Below are positions 19,473 to 28,217 of a stretch of 39,739 bases of DNA, one piece after another. Below the pieces are notes generated by a model. The model was given only the letters and a program-made list of their open reading frames with translations. It was not told the DNA's origin and searched no databases. The DNA is taken from contig CAJQOG010000113.1 of assembly GCA_905479875.1 (NCBI GenBank), positions 1-39,739 on the forward strand, read 5' to 3'. Source of the stretch: an uncultured Gammaproteobacteria bacterium (GTDB lineage Bacteria > Pseudomonadota > Gammaproteobacteria > Steroidobacterales > JABDMI01). Position 1 is the stretch's first letter, and each line of letters begins with the position of its first letter. Both the position numbers and the translations under genes were made by a program.

Positions 19473-20432
19473 TTATGGCTCAAGAACAAAACGAGCTGTA
19501 TTGCCGGCTTTTGCACTAGATGGGATATTATAAGTTGAACCATTAAAATTAAGTTTTACACCAGGGTAATTTCCAAAGAAAATACTTGTTGGGCCAGTAA
19601 TTGTTAACTCTGCTATAGAGCCAGGTTTTTTATTATCGTAAATTAATTGTTTATTATTTACGTCAAAGACTTCGACCCAACTCTCTTGAGTAAACTCGAA
19701 TCGGAGTACATTATTATTAATAATTGGTCTAGGATTATTAGCAACTGGAGCAGACTCTACTGTAATAGGATTACTTACTTCATTGTCTTCAACTGAGCCT
19801 GATGATGAGCTATTTGGACTCAGATCGGCATCCGAAGCGTAATTAATCGAGTTAGCTGGTAAAGCTATTTCACCAATATTTGCTTGCTGATTAGAGGATG
19901 TTTGTGGAGCTAAATTTATTTCTGTCGTGCCTTGATTTTCTTGATCTGAATCTTTTAGCCATTTAGTCCCAAAAATATATGTGCCATATGCCAGACCAGC
20001 AATAACTATGAACATGATTAAACGGGATACCCACTTAACTAGAGAAGCATAGTTCTTCTTTTGTGTAGTAGAACTTATATGGCGGTTTATAACAGGCGTC
20101 GTTTCTTTGCGCTCAGCGACCTGATAATAAGCAAATAAGACATCATCAGGATTTAGGCCTAAATGCTCTGCATAATGCTTTAAATGCCCTTTAGCAAAAA
20201 CCTGAGCACCAAACTTAGAGAAATCATCTTCTTCTAATGCCGTTAACATCCAAGGGTCTAAGTTTAACTCTCGGGCAATAAGTGCGAGTTCAGCATTAGT
20301 CTGCTCTCGCCGCGCTCGTAGAATTGCACCAGGAGTAAGTACATTACGAATTTGACTGTCAGTTTGACTCAGTGGTTCGTTGATCGGGCCAGATGAGTCA
20401 CTTAATGGTAATTCTTTATTATTTTCTATCAT
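19473..20432 (-). CDS. rodZ: Cytoskeleton protein RodZ family (HTH, TM, C-terminal DUF4115)
   Basis: GAILRARREQTNAELALIARELNLDPWMLTALEEDDFSKFGAQVFAKGHLKHYAEHLGL, single TM, C-terminal ESWVEVFDVNNKQLIYD. Confidence 0.9.
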   Translation of the reverse strand: MIENNKELPLSDSSGPINEPLSQTDSQIRNVLTPGAILRARREQTNAELALIARELNLDPWMLTALEEDDFSKFGAQVFAKGHLKHYAEHLGLNPDDVLFAYYQVAERKETTPVINRHISSTTQKKNYASLVKWVSRLIMFIVIAGLAYGTYIFGTKWLKDSDQENQGTTEINLAPQTSSNQQANIGEIALPANSINYASDADLSPNSSSSGSVEDNEVSNPITVESAPVANNPRPIINNNVLRFEFTQESWVEVFDVNNKQLIYDNKKPGSIAELTITGPTSIFFGNYPGVKLNFNGSTYNIPSSAKAGNTARFVLEP

Positions 20433-20444
20433 ATAAAACTCGTA

Positions 20445-21311
20445 TTAACGACGCTCTAACAATTCTTTTGTTTGATCTGAGCTTGGAAAATTTTGTTGTA
20501 ATTGCAAAGCGTACTGTCCAGCTTGGTCTGGATTATTCATTGCCTTACTTAAACGATAAGCCAAATATAAATATTCAGGATTCTCTGTTCCGTTAGTAGT
20601 CAAGCTTTTATATGTTTTGAAAAAACCATTAGCAATAACTAAATTTTCCAACTCTAAATTTACGTCAGTTAAATGATAATATGCTTGAGTATTTCTAGGG
20701 TTCATTCTAATGGCATCGCGAAAATATTTATCGGCCCTAATGTAATCAGGAATTTTTTTAGCACAAACACCCGCATTGGTCATTGCCGCATCAGGGGTTT
20801 GATAACGACGGTTTCCAGCGGCTCTTTCAAAATATTTTAATGATTCAAGAGCATCATTTTGTCTACATAAAAAGGTACCATAATTATTTAAAGATATAGG
20901 ATCATTTGGGTCTAATTTAACTGCCCTACTATAATGCGTAGATGCTTTTTCAGTTTCGCCATAACGCTCGTATGCAAACGCTAAATAAGTATGCGCAAGG
21001 GCTAATGTAGGTTGTTGCTCAACCGCTTTTTCAAGTTTAACAATCGCTTGCCCAAGATTATTTTGTTTTAAATACTGAGCACCTAGTGTCATATTAAAAC
21101 TTGCGGCCTCTTCAAGAGATACTTTCTTCTGAGCAGATGTCTTTTCAACCTGTTGTGGAGGAGCTTGATTTTGAGTTTTTTTAACACCTTGGCCAGTGTC
21201 TATTGAGACACATGCACATAAAGTAAAACTAAGGACAGATAATGAAAGAACTTGTCCCATTTTACTCTGCTTAGATTTCATTTTTAAAAACATGCTCTCA
21301 CTCCATCTCAT
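20445..21311 (-). CDS. pilW: Type IV pilus biogenesis/stability lipoprotein PilF/PilW (TPR)
   Basis: Lipobox-like LCACVS, TPR repeats (GAQYLKQNNLGQAIVKLEKAVEQQPTLALAHTYLAFAYERYGE), rlmN-rodZ synteny. Confidence 0.87.
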   Translation of the reverse strand: MRWSESMFLKMKSKQSKMGQVLSLSVLSFTLCACVSIDTGQGVKKTQNQAPPQQVEKTSAQKKVSLEEAASFNMTLGAQYLKQNNLGQAIVKLEKAVEQQPTLALAHTYLAFAYERYGETEKASTHYSRAVKLDPNDPISLNNYGTFLCRQNDALESLKYFERAAGNRRYQTPDAAMTNAGVCAKKIPDYIRADKYFRDAIRMNPRNTQAYYHLTDVNLELENLVIANGFFKTYKSLTTNGTENPEYLYLAYRLSKAMNNPDQAGQYALQLQQNFPSSDQTKELLERR

Positions 21312-21379
21312 TTATTTTTTTATTGGTATATCAACTGCTTAGTATAGCCATTTATGATGAAATTTTGTGATTCCCAGGC

Positions 21380-22546
21380 TCAAGAGAACTGTTTTTCGCC
21401 CAAGCGCTTTTTAACTCGATTCTTGACTTGACCCGCAAGTTGACCACATGCTGCGTCAATATCATCTCCGCGAGTACGGCGTGTAGTAGCAATAATCCCA
21501 TTTTCTCGCAATATTTGGCGAAAACGCTCAATACGGTTTCCGCTCGAACGAGTGTATTCCGTACCAGGAAATGGGTTAAATGGAATAAGATTAATTTTTA
21601 CTGCATAAGTTTTATTTTTAAGCAACTCAACTAACTCATGCGCATGTTCAGGGGCATCATTCACCTCTTGCAACATAACATACTCAAAGGTCACATTACG
21701 GCCTTGTGTCTTTTGCAAATAATCCCAACACGCTGGTAGCAATTCTTCGATAGGGTGTTTTTTGTTAATTGGCACCAAAATATCGCGTAATGGATTATTG
21801 GTAGCGTGTAATGAAACAGCTAAAGCTACATCCACTTCTTCAGCTAATTTCTTAAGTTGGGGGACCAGGCCAGACGTACTTAAAGTCACTCGGCGACGTG
21901 ATAAGTCAAAACCAATATCATCGCGAAGAATTTTCATTGCGGGAACCACTTCACGATAATTTGCAAGCGGCTCGCCCATTCCCATAAACACAACATTAGT
22001 AATAATGCGTTCTTGAGTAGTTGAATTGAGCATATCAATTCCGCGATCAGCAGCAAGTTCACGTTGCGCTAACCACACCTGGCCAACAATTTCTGCAGCA
22101 CTTAAATTTCGGTTAAAACCTTGCGCGCCTGTTGAGCAAAATGAGCAATCTAAAGCACAACCCACTTGTGAAGAAACGCATAATGTGCCACGTTTTCCAT
22201 CAGGTATAAAAACGGTTTCAATCCCCTGACTAGAACCCATACTTAATAACCATTTACGCGTTCCATCTTCTGAATGCTGCGAAGTCATAATTTCAGGTAC
22301 ACGTAAGTCAGCATGTTCACCTAAAGTTGCACGCAGTTTTTTAGATAAGTCTGTCATATCTAAAAAATCTGCGGCACCTTTTTTATAAATCCATTTCATT
22401 ATTTGTCTTGCACGAAATGGTTTTTCTCCTAAGCCTTTAAAAAACTCTTCTAAACCTTCACGAGTCATACCTAACAAATTAGCCTTAGGGCTAACGTAAG
22501 TAGGCACTAGCTCACTAGTGTTTGTAGTTGGAGTTTCAATAGTCAT
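21380..22546 (-). CDS. rlmN: Dual-specificity 23S rRNA (A2503-C2) / tRNA methyltransferase RlmN
   Basis: Radical [34 protein letters not shown]-terminal [20 protein letters not shown]. Confidence 0.96.
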   Translation of the reverse strand: MTIETPTTNTSELVPTYVSPKANLLGMTREGLEEFFKGLGEKPFRARQIMKWIYKKGAADFLDMTDLSKKLRATLGEHADLRVPEIMTSQHSEDGTRKWLLSMGSSQGIETVFIPDGKRGTLCVSSQVGCALDCSFCSTGAQGFNRNLSAAEIVGQVWLAQRELAADRGIDMLNSTTQERIITNVVFMGMGEPLANYREVVPAMKILRDDIGFDLSRRRVTLSTSGLVPQLKKLAEEVDVALAVSLHATNNPLRDILVPINKKHPIEELLPACWDYLQKTQGRNVTFEYVMLQEVNDAPEHAHELVELLKNKTYAVKINLIPFNPFPGTEYTRSSGNRIERFRQILRENGIIATTRRTRGDDIDAACGQLAGQVKNRVKKRLGEKQFS

Positions 22547-22588
22547 AACGATTATTTAAATTAAAGAGACTTAAGAGAAGTTCTTAAA

Positions 22589-23014
22589 TTAACGCGGGCA
22601 AAGCTCTGTAGCTGAGAAAAAATACGCAGCTTCGATTGCTGCATTTTCAACACTATCAGAACCATGCACTGCGTTTGCATCAATACTTTCAGCAAAGTCT
22701 GCACGAATTGTTCCAGCATCAGCTTCTTTCGGATTAGTTGCGCCCATAAGGTCACGATTCACTTGCATCGCATTTTCGCCTTCCAATACTTGAATCATTA
22801 CTGGTCCAGAAGTCATAAACTCAACTAAATCCTTAAAGAAAGGTCGTTCACTATGTACCGCATAGAAACCTTCAGCTTCTTTTTTGCTTAAGTGCTTCAT
22901 TTTTGCAGCTACAACTTTTAAGCCAGCTTTTTCAAAACGAGCATAGATTTCGCCGATTACATTTTTTGCTACAGCGTCAGGTTTAATGATTGAAATAGTA
23001 CGTTCTACAGACAT
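22589..23014 (-). CDS. ndk: Nucleoside diphosphate kinase
   Basis: [23 protein letters not shown] ... [20 protein letters not shown]. Start set to ATG 23014 (GGAGACATCATG) instead of the ORF-track start at 23095. Confidence 0.95.
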   Translation of the reverse strand: MSVERTISIIKPDAVAKNVIGEIYARFEKAGLKVVAAKMKHLSKKEAEGFYAVHSERPFFKDLVEFMTSGPVMIQVLEGENAMQVNRDLMGATNPKEADAGTIRADFAESIDANAVHGSDSVENAAIEAAYFFSATELCPR

Positions 23015-23310
23015 GATGTCTCCATTCAAATAGATAAGTTTAAAGAAAATGATACATACAAACGACTCTAGTCGAATCGATTGAAAAATGAACAATTAAG
23101 GGGCGCTATTTTACCCTAATGAGGATTATTTATTGCTAAATATTAGGGAATACGCGTAAAAATTGAGATTGTCCCGGTTCGCTGACATTGACAGGTTTTT
23201 TATGCGGCCATTGTGACGAACTTAAAAGCGACACGGCAATCTGCTAATACTTAGGATACCCAGAATCGAGTACAGGACTGCGCGCTTAATTAAAACGATT
23301 AAGCGCTTGT

Positions 23311-23646
23311 CTAGATACTAAAACTCTCGCCACATCCGCACTCGCCTTTAACTTTAGGGTTACGGAATTGGAAAGACTCATTTAACCCCTGTTTAACAAA
23401 ATCAATTTCTGTACCTGCTAGATAGCTAATACTCTCTTGGTTTACAAAAATTTTAACGCCTCGGTCTTCAAAAACTTTATCTTCATCAGAGGCTTTTGAA
23501 GCAATATTAACAACGTAAGCATAGCCATTACAGCCTGTTTTCTTAACCCCTAAACGCAAGCCAATGCTATCGACTTCTTGTTGCATAAAGCCTAAAACAC
23601 GTTCTGCGGCGGCTGGTGTTAGAGTAATTGGTTCTTGATTTTGCAT
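23311..23646 (-). CDS. iscA: A-type iron-sulfur cluster assembly protein IscA
   Basis: ITLTPAAAERV ... GVKKTGCNGYAYVV ... GECGCGESFSI with three conserved Cys. Confidence 0.9.
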   Translation of the reverse strand: MQNQEPITLTPAAAERVLGFMQQEVDSIGLRLGVKKTGCNGYAYVVNIASKASDEDKVFEDRGVKIFVNQESISYLAGTEIDFVKQGLNESFQFRNPKVKGECGCGESFSI

Positions 23647-23715
23647 AGGTATATTTTAACGCGAAGGGTTTAGAGATATCAAAGATAATTGGGGTTAAAT
23701 TGTAAAATTTCAATA

Positions 23716-24069
23716 CTAGCCAGTTGATAATCCCATCCAAGCATCTTCCAACTTAATTAATACGTTCATATACGGATATGGCATATTTAATTGTTGGCGC
23801 AAGCTTTCGGCATCAAAAGCCTGGCCAATACTTAAATTTCCATCTGCAACTAAGCGAGCCAAGGTTTCAACCGCTGCAATTGCATAAGGACTTCCGTAAA
23901 CCTTATAGTAAAGCTTGGTAGCGTTGCAATCAAAATACAACGCAAACCACACGCCATGTGGACGCGCTCCAGCCTGAGAGTGCTGTAACAAGTCTAAAGA
24001 AATATTATTTGGTAAAACAAACTGAGGATGCATAAAAGCATTCTCAACAAGAGCGTTATATTCAAGCAT
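23716..24069 (-). CDS. IscU/NifU-N-like protein lacking the canonical cluster-ligand cysteines
   Basis: KLYYKVYGSPYAIAAVETLARLVADGNLSIGQAFDAESLRQQL lines up with IscU [43 protein letters not shown]; lies between iscS and iscA where iscU is expected. Confidence 0.75.
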   Translation of the reverse strand: MLEYNALVENAFMHPQFVLPNNISLDLLQHSQAGARPHGVWFALYFDCNATKLYYKVYGSPYAIAAVETLARLVADGNLSIGQAFDAESLRQQLNMPYPYMNVLIKLEDAWMGLSTG

Positions 24070-24094
24070 GGCTAGTAGTCTACAGGCGATTTAT

Positions 24095-25303
24095 TTAAGC
24101 TGCAAAAGCTCGTATTCGTTTCACTTGCTGATGAATCACTTCGATAGCTCTATCAATGTCTGATTCGCTCGTGAAGCGTCCTATACTAAAACGTATAGAA
24201 CTTTGTGCTGCTTGATCATCACGCCCCAAAGCACGTAATACATAGGATGGTTCTGCATTCGCTGAAGTGCAAGCAGACCCAGAAGAAACTGCCAGTTCTG
24301 ATAAAGCGTAAAGAAGACTCTCTCCTTCTATGCCTTCAAAACTGACATTCAAAATTCCTGCAACTTGTTGAGCTTTACCATCTTCTCTATAAATTTCATC
24401 AAACCCATTGAGTTGCACTCCACCTAAGGGTTTAATGCTTGACCATAACTTTTCACGTAAATTTGAGATGTGTAAACTATCACTTTCAAGTTCAGCTTGA
24501 GCTAATGCAAAAGCCTCACCCATACCAACAATCTGATGAGTCGCTAAGGTTCCGGAGCGTAGACCAGATTCATGACCGCCTCCATGTATCATCGGCTCAA
24601 CTTGAACGCGCTGAGTTTCTCGTACATACAAAACACCAATGCCTTTAGGACCATAAATTTTGTGTCCTGAGAAAGACATCAAATCAACTGGTGTTTTACT
24701 TACATCAATGGCAATTTTCCCAGCACTTTGGGCCGCATCAACATGAAAAACTATATCTCTATCAGAACAAATTTGAGCAATAGCCTCAATATCTTGGACC
24801 ACTCCAATTTCATTATTTACATGCATTATTGAAACCAGAACGGTATCTTCTCTCAAAGCATCGTTCAATTGTTGCATACAAATTTGCCCATTACACTCAG
24901 GAGTCAGATAAGTAACCTCATAGCCTTCTTTTTCTAAAAATTTACAGGTATCAAGAACAGCTTTGTGTTCAGTGCGACAAGTAACAATATGTTTACGTTC
25001 AGTTACCTGCTTAGTATTAGGATCAACTTTGGTGTGGTAATGCGCAACACCTTTTAAAGCTAAGTTATTAGATTCAGTTGCGCCTGATGTCCAGATTATT
25101 TCCTCTGGCTTGGCATTAATTAAAGCAGATACCTGGCGCCTAGCCACTTCCACTTTTCCACGCGCTTCACGCCCGAGATGATGGCTGCTTGACGCAGGGT
25201 TTGCAAAACAGCCCTCATTGGTCATGCAGTCCACCATTTTTTCAGCAACTCGTTTGTCAACTGGTGTTGTGGCGGCATAATCTAAGTAAATGGTTTTATT
25301 CAT
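24095..25303 (-). CDS. iscS: Cysteine desulfurase IscS
   Basis: [57 protein letters not shown]. Confidence 0.95.
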   Translation of the reverse strand: MNKTIYLDYAATTPVDKRVAEKMVDCMTNEGCFANPASSSHHLGREARGKVEVARRQVSALINAKPEEIIWTSGATESNNLALKGVAHYHTKVDPNTKQVTERKHIVTCRTEHKAVLDTCKFLEKEGYEVTYLTPECNGQICMQQLNDALREDTVLVSIMHVNNEIGVVQDIEAIAQICSDRDIVFHVDAAQSAGKIAIDVSKTPVDLMSFSGHKIYGPKGIGVLYVRETQRVQVEPMIHGGGHESGLRSGTLATHQIVGMGEAFALAQAELESDSLHISNLREKLWSSIKPLGGVQLNGFDEIYREDGKAQQVAGILNVSFEGIEGESLLYALSELAVSSGSACTSANAEPSYVLRALGRDDQAAQSSIRFSIGRFTSESDIDRAIEVIHQQVKRIRAFAA

Positions 25304-25394
25304 AGTCTAGGTTTTCGAATAAGTAATTTGATAACTAAAGTAACATTATACAAGTAAATTTTTTAATTAAAAAACTAAAAAATAGTTTACTCAA

Positions 25395-26189
25395 TTAATC
25401 GATTTTTTTCGATAAGCTCTTTATTTTATTCTCAATTGATGTAAATATCCCTTGGATAATATTGACTTCTTTGTGTTCTAACTGTGCTTTGTAAACTACT
25501 CGCTTTAGTTTGCGCAGCATGTACTGGGGGTCTTGTTGAAATAAGAATTCAGCCTTTGCCAACACGCTTTCTAAGCGTTGAAATAAAAAATTCAATTCAC
25601 CTGCTGTAGCAGGTTTATCAGCAGATACGGCTTTTTCGATAGAATTAACAATATTATCAACTTTTCTATCACACTCAAGAGCCGTGCAACGTATTTGATA
25701 AGCAAACACTTGAACTGCCATTGCCAAATTTAATGAACTGTACTCAGGATTGGCATCAATACAGGCATGATACTGGCAATGCGCCAATTCTTCATTAGTA
25801 AGTCCCGTTCTTTCCCTTCCAAACACCATTGCAACTGGGTATTGTTTTGCTGTCTCTACTATTAACTTAGCAGCTTCCTGCGGATCAAGCATGGGCCACG
25901 GCATAGTACGTGAGCGAGCGCTGGAACCAATAACCAAAGTACACTCATCAATGGCAGAGCTCAGGTCTGCAACATTATGCGCAGACGCCACAATATCGGT
26001 GGCTCCTGAGGCTAAGGCACAGGCATCACCTTGTACAGCTGAATACTCACAAGGTTCTACCAAACGTAGATCAGACAGGCCCATGGTTTTCATAGCTCTG
26101 GCTGCAGAGCCTATATTTCCAGCATGACTGGTTCCGACTAATACCACTCGAACGTTCTTTAAGACGCTTTTTAAATTAAATTCCGACAC
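25395..26189 (-). CDS. trmJ: tRNA (Cm32/Um32) methyltransferase TrmJ
   Basis: VRVVLVGTSHAGNIGSAARAMKTMGL, VFGRERTGLTNEEL; divergent from suhB. Confidence 0.93.
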   Translation of the reverse strand: MSEFNLKSVLKNVRVVLVGTSHAGNIGSAARAMKTMGLSDLRLVEPCEYSAVQGDACALASGATDIVASAHNVADLSSAIDECTLVIGSSARSRTMPWPMLDPQEAAKLIVETAKQYPVAMVFGRERTGLTNEELAHCQYHACIDANPEYSSLNLAMAVQVFAYQIRCTALECDRKVDNIVNSIEKAVSADKPATAGELNFLFQRLESVLAKAEFLFQQDPQYMLRKLKRVVYKAQLEHKEVNIIQGIFTSIENKIKSLSKKID

Positions 26190-26265
26190 TTTTGTACTCT
26201 AGATTTAGTTTTAAGACCCAATTGATAAGGACGTGAAATAAGAATTTTGGTATTCTACCGTCCGC

Positions 26266-26317
26266 GTTGTAAGGCGTCTGCTTTTAATCAATAAAAAGCT
26301 GGCTGCTGGCTTACAAC
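26266..26317 (+). promoter_or_regulatory. Imperfect stem-loop in the suhB leader
   Basis: GTTGTAAG ... CTTACAAC outer stem with inner GCTTTT/AAAAGC pairing. Confidence 0.55.
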
Positions 26318-26318
26318 A

Positions 26319-26329
26319 GTTCTTTTACA
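26319..26329 (+). promoter_or_regulatory. boxA-like element in the suhB leader
   Basis: GTTCTTTTACA versus boxA core GCTCTTTAACA (2 mismatches), between two hairpins. Confidence 0.45.
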
Positions 26330-26346
26330 GCCCAAATTCATTAATG

Positions 26347-26375
26347 AGTGCTTACCTCAACAATCGGTAAGCGCT
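26347..26375 (+). promoter_or_regulatory. Hairpin directly upstream of the suhB ribosome-binding site
   Basis: AGTGCTTACC-tcaacaatc-GGTAAGCGCT (one G-T wobble), followed immediately by GGAGA and ATG at 26386. Confidence 0.65.
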
Positions 26376-26385
26376 GGAGATAGTC

Positions 26386-27204
26386 ATGAGTTCAAGTCTT
26401 AATATCGGCACATTAAACATCGCAACCCAAGCTGCACGTGCAGCGGGCAAAGTGCTACACAAATTTAGCAAAAAACTCGATCGCATCAAAATCTCTGATA
26501 AAGGTATTAATGAGTTTGTTTCTGACGCTGATCAACAAGCCGAATATGCGATTATTGAAATTATCCGTCAAAATTACCCAGATCACGCCATTCTTGCCGA
26601 AGAAAGCGGTGACCATCAAGCCAAAGAAGGCAGTGAAGGTGCCAAGCACCGATGGATCATTGATCCCTTAGATGGCACAACAAACTTCTTGCATGGTGTA
26701 CCCGAATATTGTGTCTCAATCGCATTGGAAGTAGACGGCAAACTCCAAGACGGTGTTATCTATAACCCTGTCTCAGAAGAACTTTATACAGCTTCACGAG
26801 GTCAAGGTGCATTCTTAAATGATCGACGTTTACGTGCTAGCCAAAATACTAAACTCGGCCTTTCCCTTATAGGAACTGGTTTTCCATATAGCGCCAATCG
26901 TGTGCATTTAGATAACTACCTTAAAATGCTTAAGGCTGTTATCAATAAAACCTCAGGGGTTCGGCGTGCAGGTTCAGCAGCATTAGATTTAGCATATGTT
27001 GCCTCAGGTCGTTTTGATGCATTCTGGGAAGCTGGTCTTAAACCATGGGATATAGCAGCAGGAATTGTCCTGATACGAGAAGCTGGGGGAATGGTCACAG
27101 ATCTTGAAGGTCGTGATAGTTTTATGGAAACCGGGAATATTCTAGCCGGTGGTTTAAAAATCCATAGAGACATAGAAGAACTTATACGCCCCTACCTTTA
27201 TTAA
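26386..27204 (+). CDS. suhB: Inositol-1-monophosphatase / Nus factor SuhB
   Basis: ILAEESGDH, WIIDPLDGTTNFLHGVPEYCVSIAL, GAFLNDRRLRAS, WEAGLKPWDIAAGIVLIREAGG. Confidence 0.94.
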   Translation: MSSSLNIGTLNIATQAARAAGKVLHKFSKKLDRIKISDKGINEFVSDADQQAEYAIIEIIRQNYPDHAILAEESGDHQAKEGSEGAKHRWIIDPLDGTTNFLHGVPEYCVSIALEVDGKLQDGVIYNPVSEELYTASRGQGAFLNDRRLRASQNTKLGLSLIGTGFPYSANRVHLDNYLKMLKAVINKTSGVRRAGSAALDLAYVASGRFDAFWEAGLKPWDIAAGIVLIREAGGMVTDLEGRDSFMETGNILAGGLKIHRDIEELIRPYLY

Positions 27205-27224
27205 ATTTATACCAAGGTGCTGAG

Positions 27225-28088
27225 ATGAAACTAGCAACCATCACTTATAAAAACACTCAGTGCGTCGCACGCATTGAAGATGAGGCCGCATATATACAAA
27301 GTGTGGGTCACTATATTGATGTTTTGGAGTTTTTAGATAATAAGAAAATAGCTTTCGAAACATTCTCAGAACTCTCTTTACTACAAAAAATTGATACAAA
27401 AGAAATTTGCTTTTTAGCTCCCATTCCAAGACCAAGAAGTAACGTGATGTGCTTAGGTTTAAATTACCTAGAACACGTTCAAGAAAATACAAAATTGATG
27501 GGGCGTGAAATTTCACCACCAGAGTTTCCAATTGTATTTACCAAGGCACCTAGCGCAGTCAACTCTCCATTTGGAGATATTGAATTAGATAGTTCCATTA
27601 CAAAAAAATTAGATTGGGAAGTTGAACTCGGCGTAATCATTGGCAAAGGCGGCAAAGGCATTAAGTCAAAGGACGCTATGCAGCACGTTTTTGGATATAC
27701 GGTATTAAATGATGTCACTGCACGTGATTTACAACGTCAACATAAACAATTTTTTATTGGCAAAAGTTTAGATGGAGCATGTCCAATGGGGCCTGTTATC
27801 GTTAGCGCTGACGAACTAAAAGATCCGCATAACTTACGAATTACTTCTAGGGTAAATGGTGAAACACAGCAAGACTCTAACACTCAGCACATGATATTCA
27901 ATATTCCGCAAATTATTGAAATTTTATCTCGCTCTCGTACTCTTGAGGTTGGTGATGTAATTGCTACAGGAACACCCAGCGGAGTGGGAGCAGCACAAGA
28001 TCCAGCACGCTTTTTAATGCCTGGAGACATCTTAGAAAGCGAAATTGAGAGCATTGGCGTTCTGAGAAACAAGATTATTTCTTGCTAA
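27225..28088 (+). CDS. Fumarylacetoacetate hydrolase family protein
   Basis: MCLGLNYLEHVQE, WEVELGVIIGKGGKGI, GYTVLNDVTARDLQ, DVIATGTPSGVGAAQDP. Confidence 0.9.
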   Translation: MKLATITYKNTQCVARIEDEAAYIQSVGHYIDVLEFLDNKKIAFETFSELSLLQKIDTKEICFLAPIPRPRSNVMCLGLNYLEHVQENTKLMGREISPPEFPIVFTKAPSAVNSPFGDIELDSSITKKLDWEVELGVIIGKGGKGIKSKDAMQHVFGYTVLNDVTARDLQRQHKQFFIGKSLDGACPMGPVIVSADELKDPHNLRITSRVNGETQQDSNTQHMIFNIPQIIEILSRSRTLEVGDVIATGTPSGVGAAQDPARFLMPGDILESEIESIGVLRNKIISC

Positions 28089-28217
28089 ATTAATAGTATA
28101 GCTACCCAAAGAGCTACAAGCTTGATACTATCTTTGAACACGATTTACTCAGCGCCATTAGATTGAATAAATCCATTTTTTACAAAACCAAACACACAAA
28201 TCAAGAAGTGACAGGTA

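Noticed and set aside
23096-23281. Possible structured small RNA between iscA and ndk
   Set aside because: No convincing combination of promoter, conserved structure and terminator by eye; kept only as a low-interest finding.
28093-28131. Inverted repeat ATAGTAT ... ATACTAT after the FAH gene as a terminator
   Set aside because: AT-rich 7-bp arms, long loop and no T run; too weak to call.
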